Origin: JAGGSN01 sp965603725
Lineage (GTDB): Bacteria > Zixibacteria > MSB-5A5 > UBA10806 > 4484-95
DNA: 64,000 nucleotides
NCBI GenBank assembly: GCA_965603725.1
Contig: CBFDEC010000003.1
Coordinates: 1 to 64,000 of the forward strand
Reading direction: 5' to 3'
Below, one piece after another: positions 34,224-43,781 of this stretch. Numbering within the stretch: the stretch's first letter is position 1; every line of letters begins with the position of its first letter. The notes under the pieces were generated by a model. That model did no database searches, had not been told where the DNA came from, and saw only the letters and a program-made list of their open reading frames with translations. The translations under genes and the position numbers were made by a program.

Positions 34224-35771
34224 TTACACCACAACTGTCAGATAATAAAATTCCCCTTGCCTCTCAACAATAAAGAGTATTCGATAGCCTGAACCGATTT
34301 TTTCAACGGTTTTTTTGTAGTCGCTTAAGTTGGTTATTTTCTGGCGGTTGATTCTACGAATGATATCGCCCTCCTGGAGGTCCCAGTTTGAGGCGATACT
34401 GTTGCTTTTGACCTCAGCCACCATCACTCCATGATCATCTTTAAGATTGTACAATTTTGCCAGTTTTTTGGTAATGGCCACCACCTCGAGGCCAAACCGA
34501 TCAGAATATGATGGAGCTTTCTTTATTGGCAATTCTTCGGGAGTGAGTGAAAAATCAAGGGTGTCATCGTCACGCTGGATTTTTAATGTCATGATATCGC
34601 CAACACGGGCATAAGTGATGACCTCATCCCAGTCGGATTGCTTGATAATTTTTTCATTGTTTACTTCTAAAAGAGCATCGCCCGGATGTATTCCGGCTTC
34701 CTGCGCCGGCGACATCTCATCGACGGAGGCAATAATCAGCCCGGTTTTCATATCCAGTCCAAGACCCTGGGCCACAACTGGCGTAATCCGGGTAGGTCTC
34801 ATACCGACCCAGGCTTTGACGACCTCGCCAATATTTATCAGGTCGCTGATGACGGCTTTAGCGCGATTTATCGGGATGGCGAAACCCACGCCTTCAGAGC
34901 CGCGACCAGTGGTGAATATAAAGGTGTTAATACCGATGACCTCGCCCCGAGCGTTGACCAGTGGTCCTCCCGAATTGCCGGGGTTAATAGCGGCATCTGT
35001 CTGGATCATGTTGCGGTAAACCTGTTTTTGTCCCGCCTCCGGTTTGATATCGCGGTTGACCGCCGAGACTACTCCCACAGTCACTGTTGGTTTGGTGTCA
35101 TCGAGAAGATAGCCGAACGGATTACCGATAGCAATAGCCCACTCGCCGGTTATCAGATCATTCGAATCGCCCAGAATGACATAAGGAAAATCCTGCTTGT
35201 CAGATATAATTTTTAATACTGCTAAGTCAGTTGATTCATCTAAACCTATCAGTTTGGCCTGGTACTGCTCGCCATTAGTCAGGGTGATGGTGATCGACTC
35301 GGCGCCATGAGCAACATGAGCGTTGGTTAATACATATCCCTCGGGGTTAATAATAATGCCGGAGCCGAGCGAGTGAACCTTTCTACGGTATTCCCGTGGC
35401 CCGTAGAAAAAGTAGTTCCAGAAATCAGCGCCGAAACCTGGATTTGTTTGGCGATAAATCTGGGTTTGAATAACCGAAATCGAAACAACCGCCAAGCCGA
35501 CTTTCTCGGCGGCTTCGACAATGGCGTTGCGTCTGGTTCTGGTTATCTGCTCATTTAAATCATTGGCTGAGCCGGTCGAAACCAAATCAGGGGACGGTGG
35601 TGGGATATTGATTGCCGGTTTGCTTTCAGGTTCCTCAACCTGGACAGTGTCATTGTTTTCAGGAGACAACAGTTTAATAGCGATATACGATGCAGCCGTT
35701 CCTAAAATAGCGCCTGCGATTATTAAAGCCGCTATACCTAATACTTTTGAAAGATTCATATTATTATCCAT
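34224..35771 (-). CDS. HtrA/Deg serine protease (paralogue 3)
   Basis: A 515-aa membrane-anchored protease. An uncleaved-looking N-terminal transmembrane segment (about 9-35) is followed by a proline-rich linker, the trypsin-like domain with H152 (TNAHV), D182 (TDLAVLK) and S267 (NPGNSGGPL), and two PDZ domains ending in the last residues. MNLSKV four codons downstream is an alternative start. It is transcribed divergently from selD across a 217-bp gap. Its sequence differs clearly from the two HtrA genes at 26-29 kb, so it is an old paralogue rather than a recent duplicate. Confidence 0.9.
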   Translation of the reverse strand: MDNNMNLSKVLGIAALIIAGAILGTAASYIAIKLLSPENNDTVQVEEPESKPAINIPPPSPDLVSTGSANDLNEQITRTRRNAIVEAAEKVGLAVVSISVIQTQIYRQTNPGFGADFWNYFFYGPREYRRKVHSLGSGIIINPEGYVLTNAHVAHGAESITITLTNGEQYQAKLIGLDESTDLAVLKIISDKQDFPYVILGDSNDLITGEWAIAIGNPFGYLLDDTKPTVTVGVVSAVNRDIKPEAGQKQVYRNMIQTDAAINPGNSGGPLVNARGEVIGINTFIFTTGRGSEGVGFAIPINRAKAVISDLINIGEVVKAWVGMRPTRITPVVAQGLGLDMKTGLIIASVDEMSPAQEAGIHPGDALLEVNNEKIIKQSDWDEVITYARVGDIMTLKIQRDDDTLDFSLTPEELPIKKAPSYSDRFGLEVVAITKKLAKLYNLKDDHGVMVAEVKSNSIASNWDLQEGDIIRRINRQKITNLSDYKKTVEKIGSGYRILFIVERQGEFYYLTVVV

Positions 35772-35988
35772 TTCAATTTATCGGTTTTTTATACTTAAAG
35801 GCAAGAATAAAGTTGCAATAAGATGTTAATACGGACGATAAATCGCTTTACCGCAATGATAATTATACTTACAGTCATCTTAAATGCATTTTTTGGCAAT
35901 TATCTCTGTTTTTATAATTGAAACAATTGGGAAAATATGTTAGTTTTATCTACAATGCTGAAAAGGAATCGGATTTAATGAGGAAAAA

Positions 35989-37035
35989 ATGACGGCTAAG
36001 AAGATTAAGCTTACAGAATTTGCAGCCTGCGCCGGGTGAGCGTCAAAATTCTCGCCTGAGGCGATTGTCCAGGTTCTGGGCAGCTTACCCAAACAGCGTT
36101 TTGAAAATGTATTGGTCGGCGCTGAATTTTTTGACGATGCCGGTGTTGTCAGATATGATGATAATGTTGGGTTAGTGACCACTGTCGACTTTTTCACGCC
36201 GGTAGTAGACGATCCGCGTGATTTTGGACGGATTGCGGCAGTTAATTCGCTGTCGGATATTTATGCGATGGGAGGAACGCCAATTTCGGCTTTAAATATA
36301 GTCGGGTTTCCCGAAAAACTGCCGCTCGACGTGTTATCAGAAATCCTAAAGGGAGGAGCAGAAATATCCTTGAAATATAATATCCCGATTGTCGGCGGTC
36401 ACACAGTTAAAAATGATGAGCCGTTTTATGGTCTTGCTGTAACCGGCAAAGTTGATCTTGATAAGATGATGACTAATGCATCGTGTAAGCCTGGCGATTA
36501 TCTGTACCTTACAAAACCGCTGGGTTCAGGATTAATAACCACCGCCCTTAAGCAAGGAAAAGCATCTGAGAAAGTGGTGGAAAAAGCGGTAGAAGTGATG
36601 GTTCAACTTAACAGGGACGCTTGCGAAGCGGCTATTGAAGCTGGTGTAAAGGCGGCCACCGATGTCACCGGTTTTGGCTTATTAGGTCATCTGCTGGAGA
36701 TGATGATGGCATCGAAAACATCCGCGGTTGTTTATTATGACAGGGCGCCGCTTATGGAAGGCGCTGTCGAATTGGCTGAGATGCAGACTTTCCCCGGCGG
36801 CACCGGAGAGAATTTTCTGTATGCGGACAAATATTCGGTCTGGGATGATAACCTTTCTATGAACGAAAAAAGGATACTCTGCGATGCCCAGACATCCGGC
36901 GGTCTTATTTTATCTGTGTCTGAAGAGAAGCATAAACAACTTGAAAATGAGCTTACTCGACGCGGTGTTATTGTCAACAAAGTCGGCGAGATTGTAAAGA
37001 GAGAAGAATGGTATCTGAAAATCAACAAAAGCTGA
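35989..37035 (+). CDS. selD: Selenophosphate synthetase, selenocysteine-containing
   Basis: The enzyme makes selenophosphate from selenide and ATP for selenocysteine synthesis. The ATG at 35989 with GAGGA upstream opens a frame reading LTEFAACAG, then TGA at 36037-36039, then ASKFSPEAIVQVLG. It continues without further stops to 37035 (348 aa). The TGA is codon 17, exactly the position of the catalytic Cys17 of E. coli SelD, so it is read as selenocysteine (Sec17). Downstream domains match SelD: DFFTPVVDDP, GGTPISALNIVGFP, ATDVTGFGLLGH. A candidate SECIS stem-loop follows the UGA. It is first in a selD-selA-selB operon. An automatic caller would start it wrongly at the TTG at 36112. Confidence 0.93.
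36067..36081 (+). promoter_or_regulatory. Candidate bacterial SECIS stem-loop in selD
   Basis: GTCCAG and CTGGGC pair (six pairs including one G-U) around a GTT loop, 27 bases after the UGA. The apical loop starts with G and lies about 33 bases from the UGA, within the range of bacterial SECIS models. A lower stem may extend towards the UGA. Confidence 0.45.
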
Positions 37036-38369
37036 AAAAAATTCCGGCGGTTAATACAATTCTCGAAAGAGACGATATTAAAGCCTTAATGTCTGAGTGG
37101 GCGTTTGCCTATGTTTCATATGAAACGAAAATTCAGGTTACTTTAGCCCGCAAACAAGTTCAACAAACAGGAAAAGTACTAACCGCAAAAGATATAGCGG
37201 CCAGGATTAAAAAATCATTCGACAGTAAGCGGATGACGCTTATAAAGCCTGTGATCAATGCCACCGGCGTTGCTCTTCACACAAATCTTGGCAGGGCTCC
37301 TCTTGATGATAATCTATTGCAGGTTGTTTTCGAAAACTGCGCGTCATATTGCAACGTTGAATTCGATCTGACAGAGGGCAAACGGTCGAAAAGAGGCGCT
37401 CTGGCAGGAGAAATGGCGGGGGTTCTATCAGGCGCTGAGGCGGGCGTTATAGTTAATAATAATGCGGCGGCTGTCTTGCTGGTTGTTAACTGTTTTGCCA
37501 GAGATAAAGAGGTGTTGATATCACGCGGCGAGTTGGTGCAGATAGGCGGCGGCTTCAAGATACCGGAAATAATTTCGGCTTCCGGAGCTGTGTTGAAAGA
37601 GGTCGGGACTACCAACTGTACAGTACTGGCTGATTATACCCGGGGCGTGAGTAAAAACATCGGTCTCATATTGAAAGTTCATAAATCTAATTTCGATATT
37701 CGGGGATTTACCGAGGAAATTACACCATCAGACCTGGCCATACTCGCCCATAAGAAACGGGTACCGATGCTGTATGATCTGGGTTCGGGCATGGTCGACA
37801 ATTTCGACCTTTCCGAATTCCGGGCTGAGCCCGATATTATCTCAGCAGTGAAATCAAAAGCTGATATGGTCTGCTTCTCGGGTGATAAGCTTCTCGGCGG
37901 TCCGCAAGCCGGGATTATAGTCGGACGGAAAAAACATATTTCTGCATTAAGACGACATCCATTGTATCGTCCTTTAAGACCGGACAAGTTCACTCTCAGC
38001 GCTATTGAGCAAACATTACTGGCACATCTGGCACATCCTGAAAAAGTAAAACTGGCCGGGATTTTCAAGCAGGGCATTGATAAATTGAAAAAACGGGCGG
38101 AAAAAATCTGTCATGAAATCAATCTCGATTACGTAGCACCTGTATCGATGAAAAGCACAGCTGGCGGCGGTTCCACACCTAATATTAGCTACAATAGTTT
38201 TGGTATAGCCATAAAACAAAATATAGAAGGTCTTGATATCCGGCTAAGGCAGTATAACCCGCCCATAATCGTTCGCAGAACCAGGGATAAAGTGATCCTT
38301 GATTTAAGCGCTGTACTACCCGCTCAGGATGTAATTATAACAAAGGCTTTGCAGGAATGTTTGTTGTAG
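37008..38369 (+). CDS. selA: L-seryl-tRNA(Sec) selenium transferase
   Basis: A 453-aa PLP enzyme that converts seryl-tRNA(Sec) to selenocysteinyl-tRNA(Sec). The PLP-binding lysine is K294 in CFSGDKLLGGPQAG. The N-terminal tRNA-binding domain and VINATGVALHTNLGRAPL block are typical. It overlaps the selD end by 28 bases and selB by 13 bases, so the three genes are translationally coupled. The tRNA(Sec) gene selC was not found in the window. Confidence 0.95.
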   Translation: MVSENQQKLKKIPAVNTILERDDIKALMSEWAFAYVSYETKIQVTLARKQVQQTGKVLTAKDIAARIKKSFDSKRMTLIKPVINATGVALHTNLGRAPLDDNLLQVVFENCASYCNVEFDLTEGKRSKRGALAGEMAGVLSGAEAGVIVNNNAAAVLLVVNCFARDKEVLISRGELVQIGGGFKIPEIISASGAVLKEVGTTNCTVLADYTRGVSKNIGLILKVHKSNFDIRGFTEEITPSDLAILAHKKRVPMLYDLGSGMVDNFDLSEFRAEPDIISAVKSKADMVCFSGDKLLGGPQAGIIVGRKKHISALRRHPLYRPLRPDKFTLSAIEQTLLAHLAHPEKVKLAGIFKQGIDKLKKRAEKICHEINLDYVAPVSMKSTAGGGSTPNISYNSFGIAIKQNIEGLDIRLRQYNPPIIVRRTRDKVILDLSAVLPAQDVIITKALQECLL

Positions 38370-40222
38370 GTACTGCCGGCCATATCGACCATGGCAAATC
38401 TTCGCTGGTTAAGGCGCTTTCCGGTATCGACCCGGACCGTCTTCCCGAGGAAAAGCTTCGCGGATTGACCATTGATCTGGGATTTGCCTGGTTCAATCTT
38501 CCTTCAGGCGAACCGGTGGGGGTTGTTGATGTTCCCGGTCATGAAAGATTTATCAAGAATATGGTCGCTGGGGTTGGCGGTATTGATGCTGTGATACTGG
38601 TTATTGCCGCCGATGATGGCTGGATGCCGCAGACTGCTGAACACCTTGATATTCTCTCTTTGCTTGATATAAAAACCGGTATTGTAGTTCTAACAAAAAC
38701 TGATCTGGTCGATTCCGATTATTTACAGCTTCAAAAGGAAGATATATCTGAATGGCTGAAAGGCACTTTTCTTGAAAATGCTCCGATAATTTCATTTTCA
38801 GCCAAAGACAATTCCGGCAAAGGAGAGCTTTTAAGCTCGCTTCAGGAAATATTAAGCCTTGGTGAAAGGAGGGCGTCTTTTGGGTCTCCCCGGTTATATA
38901 TAGACAGAAGCTTTGTAATCAAGGGCATGGGTACCGTGGTAACCGGCACGCTGATAGAGGGTGAAATCAAGATTGGTCAGGAACTTGAAATATGTCCAAT
39001 AAAGCAGAAAATAAGAGTCCGGGGTCTGCAGACTCATAAAAAATCAATCGAGACTGCGGTTTCCGGCAGCAGAGTGGCTGTCAATTTAACTGGCGCTGGT
39101 AAGGATGACGCTCATCGCGGAACAGCATTAGTCCTGCCCGGTCATTTTGAGCCGTCCGATGTGCTGGGTGTAAAAATAAGAATGCTGCCAAATGTAAAAC
39201 ACCCTTTAAAAAACAGCTCCGAGGCGCTGGTGTTGCTTGGAACTGCTGTTGTTCATGCCAGACTTAAGCTATTCAAAAGAAAAATGCTGACTATGAATGA
39301 TGAAGACTTTGCGGTTTTGCATCTTGATAAAAAGGTCTGCTGTCGTATAGGTGACAGGTTTATTATTAGGCGTTTAAGCCCGGCGATAACAGTCGCCGGC
39401 GGAATTGTGCTTGACTGGGATTTCGGATCGATAAAGAAAGGTAAAACCAAACAGCTCGAAATCCTGAAAATAAGGCATAGGCTGAGTCTTGAGTCGGTTG
39501 TCAAATCAGAGCTTTTAAAAGATAAAAACCTGAACCGGGCAAGAATAAAAGTCAACAGTTGCTTTTCATCGGGGCAAATTGACGATTACCTTTCCAAAGC
39601 TAAAGATATAGTAAAAGCCGGCGGGGCGCTGGTTTATAAAGACCATCTCGATAAGTATCTCAAACCGGCAAAAAAAATACTTGAGGATGATCACCAATTG
39701 CGGCCATGGGCTAACGGTTTGCTCGTTGGCGAGCTGTCGAAAAAACTGAAATTGCGAGCTTCAGAGGTGGAGGAAGTTGTCTCGTATCTTTTATCCTCCG
39801 GTTTAATCGTTCAGGATTCCGGATTTTTAAGGCTCAAGGACCATATTCCACATCTGAAACCTGAACAGAAAGTGTTAGCGGCGAAACTTATTACGATACT
39901 ATCGGCAAGCCCGCTGGCCTCTCCGCTTAAAAACAAGATTATCGCTGATGATCCAGCCTATGAAGTGGTGATAGACTTCCTTGTGGATAAGGGTGATATT
40001 ATAGAGTTGAAAAACGGTGTGTTGATGACTCAAAGGGATTTTCAATCGATAATTAACGAAGTGATTGCTTTTATAAAATCAGAAACCAGAGTCACTGCCT
40101 CGCAAGTAAAAGACCATTTGAAAACATCGCGTAAATATGCAATTCCACTTCTGGAAAAACTTGACGCAATGGATATTACCATAAGGGATGGAGATTATAG
40201 AACGTTGGGGAATGATTTATGA
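38357..40222 (+). CDS. selB: Selenocysteine-specific elongation factor
   Basis: A 621-aa GTPase that carries selenocysteinyl-tRNA to the ribosome and reads SECIS hairpins. The P-loop GTAGHIDHGKSS is at the N terminus, followed by DVPGHERF and TKTDL motifs, EF-Tu-like domains II and III, and C-terminal winged-helix domains (about 400-621) that bind mRNA hairpins. It starts inside selA and its stop overlaps the next gene by four bases. Confidence 0.95.
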   Translation: MFVVGTAGHIDHGKSSLVKALSGIDPDRLPEEKLRGLTIDLGFAWFNLPSGEPVGVVDVPGHERFIKNMVAGVGGIDAVILVIAADDGWMPQTAEHLDILSLLDIKTGIVVLTKTDLVDSDYLQLQKEDISEWLKGTFLENAPIISFSAKDNSGKGELLSSLQEILSLGERRASFGSPRLYIDRSFVIKGMGTVVTGTLIEGEIKIGQELEICPIKQKIRVRGLQTHKKSIETAVSGSRVAVNLTGAGKDDAHRGTALVLPGHFEPSDVLGVKIRMLPNVKHPLKNSSEALVLLGTAVVHARLKLFKRKMLTMNDEDFAVLHLDKKVCCRIGDRFIIRRLSPAITVAGGIVLDWDFGSIKKGKTKQLEILKIRHRLSLESVVKSELLKDKNLNRARIKVNSCFSSGQIDDYLSKAKDIVKAGGALVYKDHLDKYLKPAKKILEDDHQLRPWANGLLVGELSKKLKLRASEVEEVVSYLLSSGLIVQDSGFLRLKDHIPHLKPEQKVLAAKLITILSASPLASPLKNKIIADDPAYEVVIDFLVDKGDIIELKNGVLMTQRDFQSIINEVIAFIKSETRVTASQVKDHLKTSRKYAIPLLEKLDAMDITIRDGDYRTLGNDL

Positions 40223-41805
40223 AAACCTTATTTACAAACGCAGTTATATATTCGCCTGAAAAGCTTAAAGCCGATTGTCTGGCGGTTTGCGATGGCCGGA
40301 TTTTTGACATTGGCGCCAGAGCAAAACTAATCAATTTGAAAAGGCACGGGTTTAAAGTCGTAAATTTAAAGAAAAAAACAGTCCTGCCCGGTTTTGTTGA
40401 TTCTCATCTTCATCTGTTGACAACCGGCTATAACCTGTTAAGCGTCGATTTGAGCGGCCTTGATTCACTGGATAAAATTACCGCAAAAATTGCCAGAGCC
40501 ATAAAGAAATTATCACCAGGACAATGGCTGATTGGCAGGGGCTGGAATAAGAATCTCTGGGGTGGAGAATTTCCGGATAAATCAATTCTCGATAAAGTTT
40601 GCCCTGATAATCCGGCCATGTTTTATGCCCGGGACGGTCATGCTGTCTGGGTGAATTCTGCCGCCTTGCATGTATGTAAAATCGACAGCAGTACTTCTGA
40701 TTCTGATGGCGGCGCTATTAGGCGTCATCCCGATGGTAATCCAACCGGCATCCTACTTGAAAATGCTGTAGATTTGGTGTCGGGAAAAATTCCTCATCCT
40801 ACAAAAGAATTTAAAATGAAAGCCCTTAAGAAAGCAATAAAGAAACTTAACAGTCTTGGTATTACCGGCGTTGGTGATTGCGATAATTACGCAAACCGGC
40901 TGAACCTGTTTCAGTCTGCTTTGGAGAAAGGTTTTTTGAATTTAAGAATTTTCATGATGCTTTCGCCCGATGATATTGATTCGGCGGCAGGTTCGGGATT
41001 AAAAACCGGCTATGGGAATGATTTTATCACTATTGGAGCGTTAAAGCTTTACCAGGATGGCGCCCTGGGCTCCCAAACCGCCTGGATGCATTCGCCCTAT
41101 GAAAATCAGCCCGATAACTTTGGCATACTTACTATGACTGGCGATGAACTCGAAATGTATTTTGAAAAGACGCATCTTAACGGCATTTCACTGGCTGTTC
41201 ATGCCATCGGCGATAGAGCAAACTCCGAACTTTTGCAATTTTTCGGTAAAAAAAGCGCTGTTTCAAAAAAACTCGGTCTGCATCATCGTATAGAACACGC
41301 CCAGCATCTGCGAAAAAACGATATATGGAAGTTTAAGAAGTATAATATTGCCGCTTCAGTCCAGCCGGTTCATTTAATCGCCGACAGGGATATTACTGAG
41401 AAACACCTTGGCAAAAGATCAAAATATGCCTTTATATTTAATGCGCTTCTCAAAAGTGGAGCGAAGCTCGGGTTCGGTTCTGATTGCCCGATTGAAAATC
41501 CGAATCCGTTTATGGGAATCTATGCGGCCATAGCCAGGAAAGCCTCTGATGACGACCGACCGGCCTGGTTTGCAGATCAATCAATAACGCTAAAGCAGGG
41601 CGTTAGGGCATATACTATCGGTTCTGCGGATATATGCGGCTGGCATGGCAAAGCAGGAGTATTGTCGCCGGGCGCGTGGGCTGATTTGGTAGTTCTTTCT
41701 GATGATATTTTCAAAGTCAAGCTGGAGCAGGTTCCGAGGTTAAAAGTCTTAGCAACAGTGTTTAATGGCAAGGTTGTATATACGGACAGGAATTTCAAGC
41801 TATGA
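40219..41805 (+). CDS. YtcJ-like amidohydrolase (amidohydrolase family 3)
   Basis: A 528-aa metal-dependent hydrolase of the YtcJ group. The metal-site histidines appear in GFVDSHLHLLTTGYN, HAIGDRANSELL and HHRIEHAQHL, with FGSDCPIENPNP near the C terminus. The physiological substrate of this group is generally unknown. It overlaps selB by ATGA and the nitroreductase-like gene by four bases, so it is part of the selenium operon by transcription, not necessarily by function. Confidence 0.88.
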   Translation: MKTLFTNAVIYSPEKLKADCLAVCDGRIFDIGARAKLINLKRHGFKVVNLKKKTVLPGFVDSHLHLLTTGYNLLSVDLSGLDSLDKITAKIARAIKKLSPGQWLIGRGWNKNLWGGEFPDKSILDKVCPDNPAMFYARDGHAVWVNSAALHVCKIDSSTSDSDGGAIRRHPDGNPTGILLENAVDLVSGKIPHPTKEFKMKALKKAIKKLNSLGITGVGDCDNYANRLNLFQSALEKGFLNLRIFMMLSPDDIDSAAGSGLKTGYGNDFITIGALKLYQDGALGSQTAWMHSPYENQPDNFGILTMTGDELEMYFEKTHLNGISLAVHAIGDRANSELLQFFGKKSAVSKKLGLHHRIEHAQHLRKNDIWKFKKYNIAASVQPVHLIADRDITEKHLGKRSKYAFIFNALLKSGAKLGFGSDCPIENPNPFMGIYAAIARKASDDDRPAWFADQSITLKQGVRAYTIGSADICGWHGKAGVLSPGAWADLVVLSDDIFKVKLEQVPRLKVLATVFNGKVVYTDRNFKL

Positions 41806-42371
41806 ATATTATCGACCTGATAAAGAATTATCAAAATGTTACCAGTTTTTCAAACAGAGCTGTGGATAAAGAGAAGATTGACAGGATAGTCAAAGCGGTG
41901 CATTTTTCTCCAGTCGGCGCTGATAAGACACCGCTAAAAACTATCGTGATATCAAAAAGTGAAATAAAGCATAAGCTCAGACAAACAGCCGAACAAATCG
42001 AAAGAGCTTATCAGCTGGGCATGGATGACGGAAAAAATTCAAGCGCTTCTAACTGGCAGAAATCTTTTTTAGAGGAAGCGCCATATCTTGTGATTATATG
42101 CAGTTTATCAGGACAGCCATATCAGGCCGCCACCACCTGGCTTTCTCTGGGAAATTTGATGATGGCCGCCGCTGACGAGGGGCTGGGTTCGTTGTGCTAT
42201 GCTCCGTCAATGCCGACCTTTTTGCGTAAAGTGTTGGATATTCCACCCAAATACATGCCGATCGCCATTGTGCCTATCGGCTATTCTGCCGACGAGCTGT
42301 TTCCTTGGTACAATCCGGCGGAGGAAAAGATGTTTCGTGGCCTTTTCTCGGGGCGTTTTAGCTGGCATTGA
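41802..42371 (+). CDS. Nitroreductase-family protein
   Basis: A 189-aa FMN-binding nitroreductase-fold protein. Features are RAVDKEKIDRIVKAVHFSPVGADKTPL for FMN phosphate contact, EAPYLVIICS, LSLGNLMMAAADEGLGSLCYAP and PIAIVPIGYSADE. It would reduce small electron-accepting substrates with NAD(P)H. It is the last gene of the sel operon. About 95 bases later the AT-rich restriction-modification-like insert begins. Confidence 0.82.
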   Translation: MNIIDLIKNYQNVTSFSNRAVDKEKIDRIVKAVHFSPVGADKTPLKTIVISKSEIKHKLRQTAEQIERAYQLGMDDGKNSSASNWQKSFLEEAPYLVIICSLSGQPYQAATTWLSLGNLMMAAADEGLGSLCYAPSMPTFLRKVLDIPPKYMPIAIVPIGYSADELFPWYNPAEEKMFRGLFSGRFSWH

Positions 42372-42466
42372 TAGACAAATAGCATTATATTGAATTTATG
42401 AAATATGGTCTTAACAGTGTATTTATTGAATATCAATATAAATTAATATATTAATGAAAGGTCGCT

Positions 42467-43759
42467 ATGTCTGGTTTGACTGACTATCGGGATAAGAAAA
42501 AGCTAGAAAAATCTTTAAAGGATTATCGAAATTTATGGCAGACTGATGGGGAATCTATACCAAATAATAAACAAATAGTACTATTTGAAAATGTTCAGTT
42601 TATATATGAATTAGCTCTTGCACAACTTGAATTAAAGTTATTTAGGGCTGACTTTGAAATTACCAATGGATTAAGAGAATTTATTTTATTAAAAGAAACG
42701 GATTTGAAACGGTTGATAAAGAGATTGGCATATTTTCAATTAGTGGAAGGGAAGTATACAGATTATTTTCATATAATCAGAAAAAACAGAACGCGGTCGG
42801 TGAATCAATATTTAACTCATTGGATATATCCATATAAGGGAAAATTTCATCCGCAAATGATAAGAGCGCTATTGAATATTATTGGTATTAATAAAGGAGA
42901 TACTATTCTCGATCCGTTCATTGGAAGCGGAACAACTGCTCTTGAGGCGCAATTGTTGGGGATAAATTGTACAGGTATAGATATTTCGCCATTATGTGTT
43001 CTTCAAAGCAAAGTAAAGACAGAAAGCATAGATGTTCTTTCGATCATCTTTGAATGGAAAGAAGAAATTCTTAAATGTTTAGATAATAATCTGTTCAATA
43101 TTGAAAATAATACTTTAGATAATGTAATAGAAAATATATCAAATACAAAAGCCAGAAATTTCTATAAAATGACAAAGCTTGTCGCCATAAGTGATCAGGT
43201 AAGAAGAAAAAGGAATTTTTCTAACGCTTTTAAGAAAAATTTAGAAGTAATGATAGCATCAGTAAGTGATTACTTAGATATATCTAATGAGCTGAAATTA
43301 AGTTTAGGTGAGGTAAATATCAAAATTGGTGATTCGCGGTCATTGTCTTTAGATGATGAAAGCATTGACGGTATTGTAACATCTCCTCCATATTCTATTG
43401 CATTGGATTACGTTTCCAATGATGCTCATGCTTTTAATAATTTAGGATTCGATTTACAGGAAATAAGAGAAGAATTCATTGGCGTAAGGGGCAGAGGCCA
43501 GAAGAAAATAGATCTTTATAATGAAGATATAAAAAAGAGTTTAAAAGAAATGCATCGTGTTGTAAAAACGGGAAAATATGTTGTTATAGTTGTAGGAAAT
43601 GCGACTTACCAAGGCAAAGAAATAAAAACCACAGAGTTTATTATAGAATATGCGGGAAAAATAGGATTTCGACTAATAAAAAATATGAATAAGATAATTT
43701 TTGGCCTATATAATGTAATGCAAAAAGAAAATATACTTATATTTAAAAAAGAAGGTTGA
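42467..43759 (+). CDS. Site-specific DNA methyltransferase (N4/N6 amino type)
   Basis: A 430-aa DNA methyltransferase. YPYKGKFHPQMIRALL leads into motif I DPFIGSGTT (149-157) for AdoMet. The catalytic motif TSPPY (305-309) follows after a long central region, an alpha-like order. SPPY favours N4-cytosine or N6-adenine amino methylation. Nucleotide composition is clearly more AT-rich than the neighbours, with AAA/ATA/TTA codons prominent, which suggests recent transfer. It is paired with the gene 22 bp downstream, a predicted PD-(D/E)XK nuclease, in a type II restriction-modification arrangement. The recognition sequence cannot be read from the DNA. Confidence 0.85.
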   Translation: MSGLTDYRDKKKLEKSLKDYRNLWQTDGESIPNNKQIVLFENVQFIYELALAQLELKLFRADFEITNGLREFILLKETDLKRLIKRLAYFQLVEGKYTDYFHIIRKNRTRSVNQYLTHWIYPYKGKFHPQMIRALLNIIGINKGDTILDPFIGSGTTALEAQLLGINCTGIDISPLCVLQSKVKTESIDVLSIIFEWKEEILKCLDNNLFNIENNTLDNVIENISNTKARNFYKMTKLVAISDQVRRKRNFSNAFKKNLEVMIASVSDYLDISNELKLSLGEVNIKIGDSRSLSLDDESIDGIVTSPPYSIALDYVSNDAHAFNNLGFDLQEIREEFIGVRGRGQKKIDLYNEDIKKSLKEMHRVVKTGKYVVIVVGNATYQGKEIKTTEFIIEYAGKIGFRLIKNMNKIIFGLYNVMQKENILIFKKEG

Positions 43760-43781
43760 GCATTCGAGGAGGTTACATATT

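Noticed and set aside
35772..35988. A tRNA(Sec) gene or clear promoter before selD
   Set aside because: No cloverleaf with a UCA anticodon is visible. TTGGCA and TATAAT hexamers exist but are 14 bases apart, too close for a sound call.
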